Assembly: GCA_049578505.1 (NCBI GenBank)
Contig: JBAUMC010000059.1
Location: 27,544 to 91,543, forward strand
DNA length: 64,000 nt
Reading direction: 5' to 3'
Source of the DNA: JAGVPT01 sp049578505
Lineage (GTDB): Bacteria; Bacteroidota; Ignavibacteria; UBA10030; UBA8401
A program made the translations under genes and the position numbers. Positions 9,045 to 18,500 of this stretch are shown here, one piece after another. Under the pieces are notes generated by a model. It was given only the letters and a program-made list of their open reading frames with translations, made no database searches and was not told where the DNA came from. Position 1 is the stretch's first letter, and every line of letters starts with the position of its first letter.

Positions 9045-10040
9045 TCAGGCAATGAACGCTTTGTCATACTGAGCGATCATTTTTTCAATCATATCGTTCG
9101 TTTCTTTTTTGATGATTTGCCTTGCCGGATCTGCTTCGAACCAATCGATGGTCCGTTTGATCCCTTGCTTGAACGGAATCGTTGCAACGAAGCCAGGAAC
9201 GAACCGTTTAATTTTGGTATTGTCAAAAATCACGCTTGTAGCTTTGTCGCCGATAAGACTGCCCCGGAACTCTTCGTTGACCGACGCAAGAAAATCGGAA
9301 GCCATGTGCACGATGTGCGCTTCACGTCCCACCGCCTCAGCAATCGCATGGTGGATTTGGTCCCAGGTAAGAATCTCATCGGACGTAATATGGAAAGCTT
9401 GACCGATTGCCTGCTGATGTGCCAGCAGGCCGACGAAGCCTTTTGCAAAATCCTCTGCGTGGGTCACCGTCCAAAGAGATGAACCGTCACCATGAACGAT
9501 AATTTTCTTGCCCTTCTTTATCCTGTCAATGGCCGTGTACTCTGTCCAGCCGCCGACCGGAACCGGGATAACCGTATCGTACGTTAACGACGGCCTTACG
9601 ATAGTCATGGGAAAATTTTCTGTTCGATAGAGGAAGTTGAGTTTTTCTTCGCAAGCGATTTTATTGCGCGAATATTGCCAAAACGGGTTTGCCAGGGGAG
9701 TCGATTCTGTCACGATCGGAAACGACGCGGGTCTCTGGTATGCCGACGCGGAACTGATAAAAATATATTGTTTGGTCTTCCCCTTGAATAATTCAAAGTC
9801 CCTTTCGACATCGCTTTCCGTGAAAGCAATCCAATCCACAACTGCGTCCCAGAGATGATCTTTGAGGGCGGAGCGTATTTCGTCCCCCCTTGTGATGTCG
9901 CCGATGATGCTCTTGGCGCCGGGTAGCGATAAGGATCTCTTTCCCCTGTTTAACACATAGAGCTCGATGCCCCGTTCAACGGCCAGTTTGCTGACCGACG
10001 TGCTGATGTTCCCCGTTCCGCCGATAAATAAGACTTTCAT
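9045..10040 (-). CDS. NAD(P)-dependent epimerase/dehydratase family protein (extended SDR)
   Basis: A 331-residue cytoplasmic Rossmann-fold protein. The N-terminus MKVLFIGGTGNISTSV carries the GGxGxxx dinucleotide-binding loop and LYVLNRGKR follows at the end of beta-2. FISSASAYQRP and WQYSRNKIACEE contain the region of the SDR Ser/Tyr-x-x-x-Lys centre (here YSRNK). The C-terminal half binds a substrate that cannot be predicted; members act on nucleotide sugars or, in the CSP41-like branch, bind RNA. It ends 7 bases upstream of the likely start of the SMP-30-like gene, so the two are probably co-transcribed. The start at 10040 is the first ATG; the Shine-Dalgarno is weak. Confidence 0.85.
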   Translation of the reverse strand: MKVLFIGGTGNISTSVSKLAVERGIELYVLNRGKRSLSLPGAKSIIGDITRGDEIRSALKDHLWDAVVDWIAFTESDVERDFELFKGKTKQYIFISSASAYQRPASFPIVTESTPLANPFWQYSRNKIACEEKLNFLYRTENFPMTIVRPSLTYDTVIPVPVGGWTEYTAIDRIKKGKKIIVHGDGSSLWTVTHAEDFAKGFVGLLAHQQAIGQAFHITSDEILTWDQIHHAIAEAVGREAHIVHMASDFLASVNEEFRGSLIGDKATSVIFDNTKIKRFVPGFVATIPFKQGIKRTIDWFEADPARQIIKKETNDMIEKMIAQYDKAFIA

Positions 10041-10716
10041 AGATGTATTTTAGATTAAAGGATGAATAGAAAATCGTAATACATTCTCCAAAAGAAGTGG
10101 AGCTACGATGTCAACAATTATTCCGTTGGTATTTAGCCCACGACTTCCGTGGAATGGCCGCTCATTATTGAAAAATTCTTTGAATATTTTTTCACGGTCG
10201 GCGGGCTGATCGGAGGAGATTCTCCGCGCGCCGTTATGCGAATATCATAATCATAAGCAATAGTCCGACAAAATACCAGAGAGTTTTGGTACCGGCTCAA
10301 TTTGAGCCGGTACTCGCCTTTGAGCTCTCATTAATAGATTGGGTATCGCTGTTCGCCAAAAGACTCTTGTCTGGAAGTAGAGTCTCCTGACCGCTAAGCG
10401 TTGGAGCGGTGATCATTCTATCTCAACGTTTAAACCGGTATTCACATTCGTGTGGCCCTTTCGTTTGGATTTGTGAACCATTTCCATCTTCCCGTCTAAA
10501 ATATCTCATTCGCTTGGTCGAGGATTTGACTAAGCGGCCAAATTCTATTGATTTCCGATATTTTCTTATCATTCATGAAAAAACACTCGCCCCGAAAAAT
10601 ACCTAAATTATGGTATTGTATGTTTGCCCAGAGCGGCGTATGATAGATGTGCCTATCCAACCATAGGTCATAATCCAACATCTCATACCCCCATTTTTTA
10701 CCATAGGAGTACCACC
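10041..10716. other. Long intergenic region between divergent genes
   Basis: No credible coding sequence is visible in these 676 bases. It separates the minus-strand SDR gene from the plus-strand exported-protein gene and should contain both promoters. A TATGTTTG box at 10619-10626 resembles the -7 element (TAnnTTTG) of Bacteroidota promoters, but no TTTG -33 box is properly placed. A tips-only copy of the palindromic repeat sits at 10289-10313. Confidence 0.5.
10289..10313. repeat. Tips-only palindrome of the GGCTCAA repeat family
   Basis: GTACCGGCTCAA, one T, then TTGAGCCGGTAC: a perfect 12-bp inverted repeat with a single central base. The GGCTCAA/TTGAGCC ends are those of the elements at 5653, 20903 and 55951, with no inner sequence left. 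Confidence 0.6.
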
Positions 10717-11130
10717 ATGAAAAAGTTTACAGTGAGATTTCGCTTATTTGCGCTTGGTGTTTTTATAGTCGCGATCGTATCTCTTGCCATTGTGCTTGTT
10801 CCGGCGAGCGTGAACGCCCAATATACGGGGACGGGAAATCACGTTGTGACGGCCGATCAGGCGGTAAAGTTCATACAGAACTTCAAACAGAAACCCGTTG
10901 CTCCGACAACGAAAGGGGGCTACTTTGACAGAAATATTTTTGATAAGATTCTTGCACAGCCGGGAGTTGTTGGAATCCGGTATTATTATGCGGCGAAGGA
11001 TGATGGAACGCCGACAGTTGTCTTGGTTGGTGTCGATAGTACCGGCAGCGATATGGTCCAGGGTGTTATCGGAGAATGGGGAAGTCCATGCCCGCCTATC
11101 TGCGGTTCACAAAATCAACTGAGCAAATAA
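10717..11130 (+). CDS. Small exported protein of unknown function
   Basis: A 137-residue protein with a clear signal peptide: basic MKKFTVRFR, a hydrophobic stretch of about 20 residues, and a probable cleavage after SVNA. The mature part (about 100 residues) is not recognised; it contains an alpha/beta-looking segment FDKILAQPGVVGIRYYYA followed by TPTVVLVGVDSTGSDM, and ends with two Cys in SPCPPICGS. The ATG at 10717 is preceded by AGGAG at 10705-10709; the frame is open further upstream but without signal-peptide features. It lies 7 bases before the membrane-protein gene at 11138, so the two genes probably form one unit with the histidine kinase that follows. Confidence 0.75.
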   Translation: MKKFTVRFRLFALGVFIVAIVSLAIVLVPASVNAQYTGTGNHVVTADQAVKFIQNFKQKPVAPTTKGGYFDRNIFDKILAQPGVVGIRYYYAAKDDGTPTVVLVGVDSTGSDMVQGVIGEWGSPCPPICGSQNQLSK

Positions 11131-11137
11131 GACGCAG

Positions 11138-11791
11138 ATGAAAGTCCCGTTTATTTATTACCTCGCAAATTCCTCGTATGCAATTCCAGCGATTGCTGGG
11201 ATTGTGCGATATAAGCGTATGGGGAAAGCGATGAGGATTTTCCTCCTTTTTTGTTTATTGGGATGTCTGGATATCAGCGCAGAAATCATGTTGGGAAAGA
11301 AAAACATCAATAACGCTTTTCTTTCTAACTATTTTGTCCTTGCCGAGTCTGCTTTTATTTTTACGGTCTATTTTTTTTCGATAAAGAGCCAAAGGGCAAG
11401 GCAAATTATTTCTGCGCTGGCATTTCTTTTTTTGTCTATTTGGATTGTCGACAAAATTTATTTTGAAGTCCCGGATCAGATCAACGCTGAAATGGCCATT
11501 GCATCACGAATCTTTATCATTGTCATCTCCGTTTTCATGATGCATGCGGTCGTGAGAAGAATTGATCACCAGCTCACGGATGAGCCGATGTTTTGGATAT
11601 CAAGCAGTACGCTCATTTATTCGGCCGGAGTATTTCTTCTTATCGGATTAAGCAATGAATTACTAAAGATGGGCACGACGTATTTTCAAGCTGCGTGGTC
11701 TATCAACTGGTCGCTCATCATTATCTCTAATATTATGTACACGAAAGGCTTTTTCTGCACAGCCAAATACCAAATATCATTTGGATCATAA
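11138..11791 (+). CDS. Seven-helix membrane protein of unknown function
   Basis: A 217-residue protein with about seven hydrophobic helices and short loops; the N-terminus reads MKVPFIYYLANSSYAIPAIAG. Similar small multi-TM proteins are common in Bacteroidota directly upstream of, and overlapping, PAS-type sensor kinases, which is the arrangement here. The last helix region (WSINWSLIIISNIMYTKGF) is the most family-like stretch. A role as membrane partner or sensory input of the kinase is inferred from the arrangement; no ligand can be named. The stop (TAA 11789-11791) lies only 17 bases before the TTG used here as kinase start. Confidence 0.7.
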   Translation: MKVPFIYYLANSSYAIPAIAGIVRYKRMGKAMRIFLLFCLLGCLDISAEIMLGKKNINNAFLSNYFVLAESAFIFTVYFFSIKSQRARQIISALAFLFLSIWIVDKIYFEVPDQINAEMAIASRIFIIVISVFMMHAVVRRIDHQLTDEPMFWISSSTLIYSAGVFLLIGLSNELLKMGTTYFQAAWSINWSLIIISNIMYTKGFFCTAKYQISFGS

Positions 11792-11808
11792 GCCTCGGAA
11801 CTGCAACT

Positions 11809-13347
11809 TTGCTCGTCTTCGCATTTGCCTATATCCTGGTAGTGCTCTCGAGCAATCGGCGGATCATTGAACTGCAGAAAGCGAGGGTAGAAGAGATCAC
11901 AAAGAGCGCAGAACGCTATAAGGCTCTATTCGATCATTCGCCCGCGGGGATGATGAAATTCTCGCTTGGCTCGTGGGAGGTCCATGAGGGGAACAGGGCG
12001 CTCTACACCATGTTCGGCTGCAGGACCGAGGTAGAATTTGAGCGGTGTTTCTCGGAATTCCCGGCAACGGCACGGCAGTTCATCATGAATACGCTGGCGA
12101 CCGATGGATTCGTCTCGGAATATGAAGTTCAGGCAAAGAAAAGGAACGGGCAGGAAATTTGGATACTCTTTTCTGCAAAAGTAGTTGAGGGGGACCACCA
12201 TATCCATGCCGTCATCGTCGATATTACGAAGCGGAAACTTTTCGAGGCAATGGTAAAAGAGCAAGCTGCGTTGCTCAACGAAACTCAGGATGCGATTATT
12301 GTTCTGGATGAAAACGAAAAGATTACTTTTTGGAATCGAGGGGCAGAATTGACCTATGGATGGGGAGCCAACGAGGTCTCCGGCCGATCCCTTCAAGAGC
12401 TTCTTTATGCCGGCGAGAGGGAACAGGATTTTCGTTTCATCGTCGAATGTGTTATGGAATTCCAGAAATGGAACGGAGAAAACCGTCATCAAAGGAAAGA
12501 TGGAAAGGAAATCCTTGTTGACAGCCGATGGCGAATTGTGCAAGGAAAAAAGGGGAGCCCGAAAAAGCTGCTAATTGTCAATACGGACATTACAAGCAAG
12601 AAACGGCTGGAATCCCAATTCATCAAGACACAAAAGATGGAGAGCATTGCCTTGTTGACCGGGGGAATAGCTCACGACCTTCAAAACATCCTCGCACCGG
12701 TGGCGATGTCCATAGGCTTATTGAGAGACGAACTGAAAGACCAGACCAGTTTAACTGTCCTTCGTGCCGTTGAAGAAAGCGCTCAAAGCGGATTGCAGCT
12801 TGTCAGGAATATCCTCACATACGGAAAAGGGATTGTCGGTGAAAGAGCTCTGCTGGATCTGTCTCCTCTCTTACGAAAGGTTCTGGAAATTGTCGAAGGA
12901 GGATTGTCCCCGACAATTGTCGTTGATGAGGATATCCTCGGCGTAGATTGGATTGTCCGCGGCGATATGAGCCAGCTGAAACAAGTCTTCCTTAACATCT
13001 GTGTCAACGCCCGCGACGCTATGCCCGACGGCGGAGTGCTTGGCGTTAAGGTTGAGGACGGTTTTTTTGATAACGATGACCTTGAAAATTATCCTGAGGC
13101 TCATACCGGACGCTATGTTGTCGTCAGTATTGCGGACTCGGGAGTCGGAATTTCGGAAGACTACATCGACAGAATATTCGAACCCTTTTTCACGACTAAA
13201 GAAGGAGGAGAAGGAACCGGCCTTGGACTTTCGATCGTCCTCGGAATTGTGAGGAGTCACGGCGGTTTTATTACCGTCGACAGCATTATTCAGCGGGGGA
13301 CGACCTTCAGGGTTTATCTTCCTCACGGTGGAGAGACGGGAGCATAA
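11809..13347 (+). CDS. PAS-domain sensor histidine kinase
   Basis: Membrane-anchored kinase of at least 512 residues: an N-terminal helix (LLVFAFAYILVVL), a short coiled stalk, PAS (about 35-140), PAS (about 150-265), then a dimerisation domain with H-box GGIAHDLQNILAPV, N-box NVCVNARDAMP-like (here NICVNARDAMPDGG), G1 DSGVGIS and G2 GTGLGLSIV. It phosphorylates itself on the H-box His and probably passes the phosphate to the regulator at 13387. The TTG at 11809 falls inside the predicted helix; the frame continues upstream (SQIPNIIWIISLGTAT) to a TAA at 11728, but contains no ATG, GTG or TTG there, so the true start may be a rare codon overlapping the preceding gene. Confidence 0.88.
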   Translation: MLVFAFAYILVVLSSNRRIIELQKARVEEITKSAERYKALFDHSPAGMMKFSLGSWEVHEGNRALYTMFGCRTEVEFERCFSEFPATARQFIMNTLATDGFVSEYEVQAKKRNGQEIWILFSAKVVEGDHHIHAVIVDITKRKLFEAMVKEQAALLNETQDAIIVLDENEKITFWNRGAELTYGWGANEVSGRSLQELLYAGEREQDFRFIVECVMEFQKWNGENRHQRKDGKEILVDSRWRIVQGKKGSPKKLLIVNTDITSKKRLESQFIKTQKMESIALLTGGIAHDLQNILAPVAMSIGLLRDELKDQTSLTVLRAVEESAQSGLQLVRNILTYGKGIVGERALLDLSPLLRKVLEIVEGGLSPTIVVDEDILGVDWIVRGDMSQLKQVFLNICVNARDAMPDGGVLGVKVEDGFFDNDDLENYPEAHTGRYVVVSIADSGVGISEDYIDRIFEPFFTTKEGGEGTGLGLSIVLGIVRSHGGFITVDSIIQRGTTFRVYLPHGGETGA

Positions 13348-13386
13348 ATCGGCACTCTTTGTCTCTACAAAGACCCAGCGATTATC

Positions 13387-14052
13387 ATGGAGCCACAGGA
13401 TCAAGCAATTCAGGATAAAATCTCGACATGGATCGTCGATGACAATAAGAATTTTTGTCTTGTCCTCGCAGCAAATCTGAACAAGAGCAAAACAGTCGAT
13501 TGTCAAAGATTTTATCAATCATGTAAATCTCTTCTCCGGGACCTCGAGACTGAGAGTTCGCCGCCTAGCGTTATTCTTTTGGATATCAAAATGCCCGCGA
13601 TGAACGGTCTCGATGGAATCATCCCTATCAAGAGGCTCTCCCCGGGCTCTAATATTATTATGCTTACCTCTTATGACCTTGATGAGCATATCCGGTCTGC
13701 AATGAAACGTGGAGCTTCGGGATATCTGCTGAAATCCTCCTCCGCTGATGAAATTGTACGGGCAGTTGAAAGTGTGCAAGCGGGGGGCCTGCCACTCGAC
13801 TTATCGATTGCCAAGAAAATGATGGCGGCGTATGTCGGATGGGAAGATGCGGAGAATGCGTATGACCTTTCACCGAGGGAGAAAGATGTTCTGAAATTAG
13901 TGACGCAAGGAATGAATAATGTGGAAATAGCCAAAAAGCTCTTTATAAGCCGTTTTACCGTCGAGACCCATTTAAGGAATATCTTCCATAAGCTTGATAT
14001 CCACAGCAGACAAAAATTGGTCGTAAAAGCGATAAAAAACCGAATAGTGTAG
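13387..14052 (+). CDS. NarL/LuxR-family response regulator
   Basis: A 221-residue two-domain regulator. The receiver domain (residues about 13-130) has the acidic pair IVDDN, the phospho-acceptor Asp in ILLDIKMP and the conserved Lys in GYLLKSS. The C-terminal LuxR-type helix-turn-helix (about 155-218) reads LSPREKDVLKLVTQGM, NNVEIAKKLFIS and TVETHLRNIFHKLDI. It should bind DNA when phosphorylated. It lies 39 bases after the histidine kinase in the same orientation, so the kinase is its likely partner. The ATG at 13387 has only a weak upstream signal (CATGGAG context). Confidence 0.92.
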   Translation: MEPQDQAIQDKISTWIVDDNKNFCLVLAANLNKSKTVDCQRFYQSCKSLLRDLETESSPPSVILLDIKMPAMNGLDGIIPIKRLSPGSNIIMLTSYDLDEHIRSAMKRGASGYLLKSSSADEIVRAVESVQAGGLPLDLSIAKKMMAAYVGWEDAENAYDLSPREKDVLKLVTQGMNNVEIAKKLFISRFTVETHLRNIFHKLDIHSRQKLVVKAIKNRIV

Positions 14053-14322
14053 CTTTTCTGCCATAAATCAGGCCTTTTATAAATACCTGATTCTTGGTAT
14101 TGCCCATCCGCATCCATCCTTCTATCTTATTCCCGTTAACTCACATAATAAAGCCCTGATGCCCTTCACGGGGGGAGAAGGGCCTGCGCGGCTAATATTC
14201 TTTGGGAAGACCGCTTACATCGTTATTTCATTTCAATCGAATAATACATATTCGTTCCTCGCTAGTAACTTGCGTTGTGTGACATATACAGTGGAGCAGT
14301 ATATTAACAGCATGACTAAATC

Positions 14323-14733
14323 ATGATTGAACTCGAAACCAGTATGGAAACTTTAGGCTTCACCACTCGAACCGAACAGTACGGCAAAACAGCCCTCGCC
14401 CGGATCAACACCCACGGGCCTGGAGAAAAAACTCTTCACCTTGAAAAGGGAACAAGAGTTTTGCTCTTATCTCTCGTCTACATTTTGAACGGGAACCATG
14501 ATCCTAAAAAAGTTCAAAGGTTGAACCTTGTCATATTGGCAATCTTTTTCGCGATCGGTTTTTTTGTCGACCCGGCCCTGCTCCCTCTAGGGGTTGCCTT
14601 TTTGGCCATTGCGCTCGTCAATGGGGTCAATGTTCTGGTAGTGAAAAAATTAAGTGCCGGTGCACGGGATCCCGTCGAGCGGGAGATAGCAGTTCATATC
14701 CATCAATCGCTGCAGAAAAGCGGCAGCTTCTAG
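14323..14733 (+). CDS. Small membrane protein of unknown function
   Basis: A 136-residue protein with a hydrophilic N-terminus (about 45 residues), two closely spaced hydrophobic helices (about 65-105: NLVILAIFFAIGFFV and LGVAFLAIALVNGVNVLVV) and a short basic/polar tail. The layout is that of a small inner-membrane hairpin protein. No family is recognised with confidence. The ATG at 14323 lacks a strong ribosome-binding site; a second Met is at codon 8. It stands alone between the regulator at 13387 and a long spacer. Confidence 0.55.
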   Translation: MIELETSMETLGFTTRTEQYGKTALARINTHGPGEKTLHLEKGTRVLLLSLVYILNGNHDPKKVQRLNLVILAIFFAIGFFVDPALLPLGVAFLAIALVNGVNVLVVKKLSAGARDPVEREIAVHIHQSLQKSGSF

Positions 14734-15520
14734 GATAACCATCTCTTTCACTATGTGTGTACGCCGGAGTACTGCGAACAGGTTCCCGGTTCGTCATCCT
14801 GAGGATATTCACGATCTTGTAAGGTGCAGCCCGCGACTGTAGGGCCAAGAACTGTGCCTGCCAGATGGAATCGGATTCATTCAATCGTCGCTCGTTGCCT
14901 TTTTTCACCATTAGCGCCTTCAATCATTCTTGACTAGCGAAGCATTCGTTTTGTAAAAAATTAAGAAAAACTGATTCGAAGATGACGCCATCATGGACTA
15001 CGTAAGTTTTCGTACGAATTAATACCGATAAAAGAATCGATAGAATATTTTTCATTAAAGAGCCTTTGGGAAATTATTTTGTGGATTTTTATCGAGCCGT
15101 AGTGTAGATTCGTTTTGCATTGCCCCCTCTTGTAGGAATGATTTGTATTCAAAGCGCAGCACTGATAGTCGTACATCTGTCAGCTCATAGACCTTTTTGG
15201 ATGTTCAGTACTCCGGCAACTCATAAAGTCTGATCTGATAATGACAGAGGTTCAACGGTTCTTTATCCAGTACCTTCGCAAAATTTAACTTATTCAAAAT
15301 TTGTAATGTGATAAAGGATAAGGTCGCCGTTGCGCAAGACAACAGCGAGTACGTCAAAGGAACGAGAAAAGGCTGCACAACTTCATGTATACAGACTCGT
15401 TAATCAGATGTGAACCTTTTTCATGTTCTCGCCGTTATAGATTTACGGTGTAGAAGAATCCAACAGGGATTGACACGATTACCGTTGAATTCAATTTCGT
15501 CAAAGGATGTGGAGGAAGGA
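14734..15520. other. Long spacer without convincing genes
   Basis: About 790 bases in which the open frames are short, lack ribosome-binding sites and show no family resemblance. In related organisms a YfiR-type gene often precedes a CHASE8 kinase such as the one at 15758; none is visible here, so the spacer may hold decayed sequence. Confidence 0.4.
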
Positions 15521-15718
15521 ATGGCCACAAAGCTTTTTGACAATACCATCGCTTGGTTACACCAAACCCCACTGATTGTCGCTGCGTCGAATTTTGTCCT
15601 TCCCGCTCAACTCTCCGGAGCTGACATTCTCATCCCACAAAGTGTTTATTCACGTCGCCTCACTCTGATCAATGAGCTTCATCAGCTTCTATACTTAAGG
15701 GGACGAACTTTGATGTGA
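15521..15718 (+). CDS. Possible small protein (65 residues)
   Basis: An ATG at 15521 follows a strong GGAGGAAGG (15511-15519), and the frame encodes 65 residues (MATKLFDNTIAWLHQTPLI at the start) before a TGA. No transmembrane helix, signal peptide or known motif is visible. It lies 39 bases before the start of the CHASE8 kinase. The frame is open upstream to 15410 but without a better start. It is included because of the ribosome-binding site and its position; it may be a remnant or spurious. Confidence 0.3.
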   Translation: MATKLFDNTIAWLHQTPLIVAASNFVLPAQLSGADILIPQSVYSRRLTLINELHQLLYLRGRTLM

Positions 15719-15757
15719 CGTTTATGAAGAGCTTACGGAAGCTTGAAGAGGAGATTA

Positions 15758-17968
15758 ATGAGAAGTAAGCTGGCATCAATTAAGCAGAAATTGAGAAAAG
15801 CCATTATTGGCACGAGCATCGCAGTGCTTGTGCTGACGTGCGCGGTATTTCTCACGACAGAATATGTCGTCAGCGGCAAAAGTCTGACAAGAATGATGAT
15901 TACCCGAGCCGCTATGATTGCTGCTAACTCGACAGCTGCGTTGGCGTTCCAAAATAAGGCGGATGCAACGGAAGTCCTCTCCTCCCTCCGCAAAGATGCT
16001 AATACTGTAGCTGCGTGCCTGTACGATACGAATGGGCATGTTTTTGCGAAGTATCCTGCCAACGCATCCGATGAAATGTTTCCAGCGTCGCCGCAAAAGG
16101 AGGGTCACTGGTTTGAGAGGGACCATTTTGTCATCTTCGAGCCGATCGTTCAAGATAACCGCATGCTTGGTACTGTTTACATGAAGACGGACCTCGGAGA
16201 GTTGAACGAAAAATTTCAGATTTATGCTATCGTGCTCATTGTCATCGTGGTCGGCTCGCTTTTCGCTTCATATGGCCTCTCCAATCGTTTCCAGAAGGGC
16301 ATTTCGGCGCCGATTCGCGACTTAGCTGACACCGCCCGAAGGATCTCCGAACGTAAAGATTATACTTTGCGGGCTCAAAAATTGAGCAACGACGAAGTCG
16401 GGCTGCTGGCAGATTCCTTTAACGAGATGCTTGACCAGATTGAACAACGCGATGCCAGCCTTCGAAGTACCAATGTGATATTGCAAAAAGCCGAAAAGCG
16501 ATATCGTTCTACGCTGGACCATATGCTGGAGGGTTGCCAGATTATCGGCTTCGACTGGCGGTATATTTATATTAACGAAGCTGCCGAGAACCAAAACCGC
16601 CGCCTTAAAGAGGAATTGTTAGGCAACAAATATGTGGATATGTGGCCCGGCATAGAGACGACCAAAGTTTTTGCTATCATTAAGCAATGCTTGGAAGAAC
16701 GGATTCCGCTTCACATGGAACACGAATTTACTTTCCCTGATGGGGCTACAAGTTGGTTCGATCTTAGAATTCAACCTGTACCCGAAGGGGTTTTTATTCT
16801 TTCTATGGACATCACCAAGCGTAAGCAGGCGGAAGAAAAGGCGAAACGCCTCGCCGCAATCGTTCAATCATCTGAAGATATCATCATCGGAAAGAGCCTG
16901 GAAGGAATCATCACCAGTTGGAATAAGGGTGCTGAAAAGATCTATGGATATGACGAAAAAGAAGTGATTGGCAAATCCATCTCGCTTCTGATTCCGCCCG
17001 GAAAAGAAGACGAGGTGCCGGCGATTCTTGCCAGGCTCAGATCGGGCGAACATATCGAACGTTATGAAACAACGCGGCGCACAAAAGACGGGCGAGAAAT
17101 TCAAATTTCGCTCACAATCTCTCCCATCAGGGACCCCAAAGGCAACATTATTGCCGCATCGACTATTGGACGCGATATCACCGATCGCAAGCGGGTGGAA
17201 GACGAAATCCGTGAGCTGAATGAAAAGTTGGAGCAGCGCGTCGTCGAACGCACCGCTCAACTCGAAGCAGCGAATAAAGAGCTCGAGGCATTCAGCTATT
17301 CAGTTTCGCACGACCTGAGGGCGCCGTTGCGGCACGTTGACGGTTTCGCAGATCTTTTGCTGAAACATACGGCCGGGAAACTCGACGAGAAGGGGCGACG
17401 ATACCTCACAACGATTTCGGATTCCGCCAAGCAAATGGGAGTGCTCATAGACGAGCTTCTGGTTTTCTCACGCATGGGGCGCTCCGAGCTGCGTGCGGCT
17501 AAAGTAAACCTTGACCGGCTTGTCAGGGAAACCGTTAACGATTTGACCCAAGAAACACAGGGTAGGGAAGTGAATTGGAAAATCGGCGTTTTGCCAGAGG
17601 TTGAGGCGGATGAATCCATGATGCGCCTTGTTTTTCAAAACCTTCTTGGTAACGCGGTCAAATATACCCGCCGTTGTGAAAAAGCGGAAATAGAAATTGG
17701 ATGCACGACAAAGCTTAATGAGCATGAGTTTTTTGTCCGCGACGATGGCTCGGGCTTCGATATGCAGTACGTCGGTAAACTTTTCGGCGTTTTCCAGCGG
17801 CTCCATCGGTCGGATGAGTTTGAAGGAACGGGCATCGGCCTGGCGAACGTGCGGCGAATCATTCAAAGGCACGGCGGGAGAACATGGGCTGAAGGTAAAG
17901 TGAACGAGGGAGCGACATTTTATTTCTCGTTGCCGGATCATCAAAATAACAAATCCACGGAACAATGA
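15758..17968 (+). CDS. CHASE8/HAMP/PAS sensor histidine kinase
   Basis: A 736-residue sensor kinase. Helix 1 (about residues 12-34) and helix 2 (about 150-172) enclose a periplasmic CHASE8-type domain (TRAAMIAANSTAALAFQN, then VAACLYDTNGHVFAKY). HAMP follows (SAPIRDLADTARRISE), then two PAS domains (about 240-355 and 362-480), and a phytochrome-like kinase core with H-box SYSVSHDLRAPLRHVDGF, N-box NLLGNAVKYT, G1 DDGSGFD and G2 GTGIGLANV. A TTG at 15743 is in frame, but GAAGAGGAG (15745-15753) places the start at the ATG at 15758. The small receiver protein at 18026 follows 57 bases later and is the probable phosphate acceptor. Confidence 0.9.
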   Translation: MRSKLASIKQKLRKAIIGTSIAVLVLTCAVFLTTEYVVSGKSLTRMMITRAAMIAANSTAALAFQNKADATEVLSSLRKDANTVAACLYDTNGHVFAKYPANASDEMFPASPQKEGHWFERDHFVIFEPIVQDNRMLGTVYMKTDLGELNEKFQIYAIVLIVIVVGSLFASYGLSNRFQKGISAPIRDLADTARRISERKDYTLRAQKLSNDEVGLLADSFNEMLDQIEQRDASLRSTNVILQKAEKRYRSTLDHMLEGCQIIGFDWRYIYINEAAENQNRRLKEELLGNKYVDMWPGIETTKVFAIIKQCLEERIPLHMEHEFTFPDGATSWFDLRIQPVPEGVFILSMDITKRKQAEEKAKRLAAIVQSSEDIIIGKSLEGIITSWNKGAEKIYGYDEKEVIGKSISLLIPPGKEDEVPAILARLRSGEHIERYETTRRTKDGREIQISLTISPIRDPKGNIIAASTIGRDITDRKRVEDEIRELNEKLEQRVVERTAQLEAANKELEAFSYSVSHDLRAPLRHVDGFADLLLKHTAGKLDEKGRRYLTTISDSAKQMGVLIDELLVFSRMGRSELRAAKVNLDRLVRETVNDLTQETQGREVNWKIGVLPEVEADESMMRLVFQNLLGNAVKYTRRCEKAEIEIGCTTKLNEHEFFVRDDGSGFDMQYVGKLFGVFQRLHRSDEFEGTGIGLANVRRIIQRHGGRTWAEGKVNEGATFYFSLPDHQNNKSTEQ

Positions 17969-18025
17969 AATGCGGCAAACGATTAGCACAGGAAATACGA
18001 CCACACAATTCGGAAAGGTAAAAAC

Positions 18026-18481
18026 ATGAATGGACTGAAACGCATTTTACTCATGGAAGACAACCCGAAGGATGTTGAACTTACCCTTGCGGCACTCGAT
18101 GAACACAATCTTGCCAACGAGGTAGTCGTTGCACGCGATGGAGCCGAGGGGTTGGATTATCTTTACATGCGTGGACAATTTCAGATGCGTCCCAGCGGAA
18201 ATCCTGCGGTGATTCTCCTCGACCTCAAAATGCCGAAGGTCGACGGCCTGGAAGTTCTTCGCCAGGTGAAATCCGATCCGGGCTTGAAAGCGATTCCGGT
18301 TGTGATGCTCACTTCCTCGCGGGAAGAAAAGGACCTGGTGGCGAGCTATAACCTTGGCGTAAACGCGTATGTGGTCAAACCGGTAAATTTTCAGGAATTT
18401 CTGAACGCTGTCAAAGAACTCGGCGTCTTTTGGGCCATCATTAACGAGCCGCCGCAAGACAGCGTTAAGAAAGTGAAGTGA
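18026..18481 (+). CDS. Single-domain response regulator (CheY/Rcp1-like)
   Basis: A 151-residue stand-alone receiver domain: acidic cluster LLMEDNPKD, phospho-acceptor Asp in VILLDLKMPKVDG, Thr/Ser in VVMLTSSREEKD and Lys in AYVVKPVNF. The insertion YMRGQF and the loop before the Asp are typical of Rcp1-type regulators that partner phytochrome-like kinases, matching the core of the kinase just upstream. There is no output domain, so it must act by protein contact or as a phosphate relay. It lies between the kinases at 15758 and 18501, 19 bases before the latter, and is probably co-transcribed with both. Confidence 0.93.
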   Translation: MNGLKRILLMEDNPKDVELTLAALDEHNLANEVVVARDGAEGLDYLYMRGQFQMRPSGNPAVILLDLKMPKVDGLEVLRQVKSDPGLKAIPVVMLTSSREEKDLVASYNLGVNAYVVKPVNFQEFLNAVKELGVFWAIINEPPQDSVKKVK

Positions 18482-18500
18482 GGGAAAAAAGGAGCGTCTC

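Noticed and set aside
9038..9067. Longer N-terminus of the SMP-30-like protein from 9067
   Set aside because: It would overlap the end of the SDR gene (stop at 9045) and adds non-signal-peptide residues before the hydrophobic segment.
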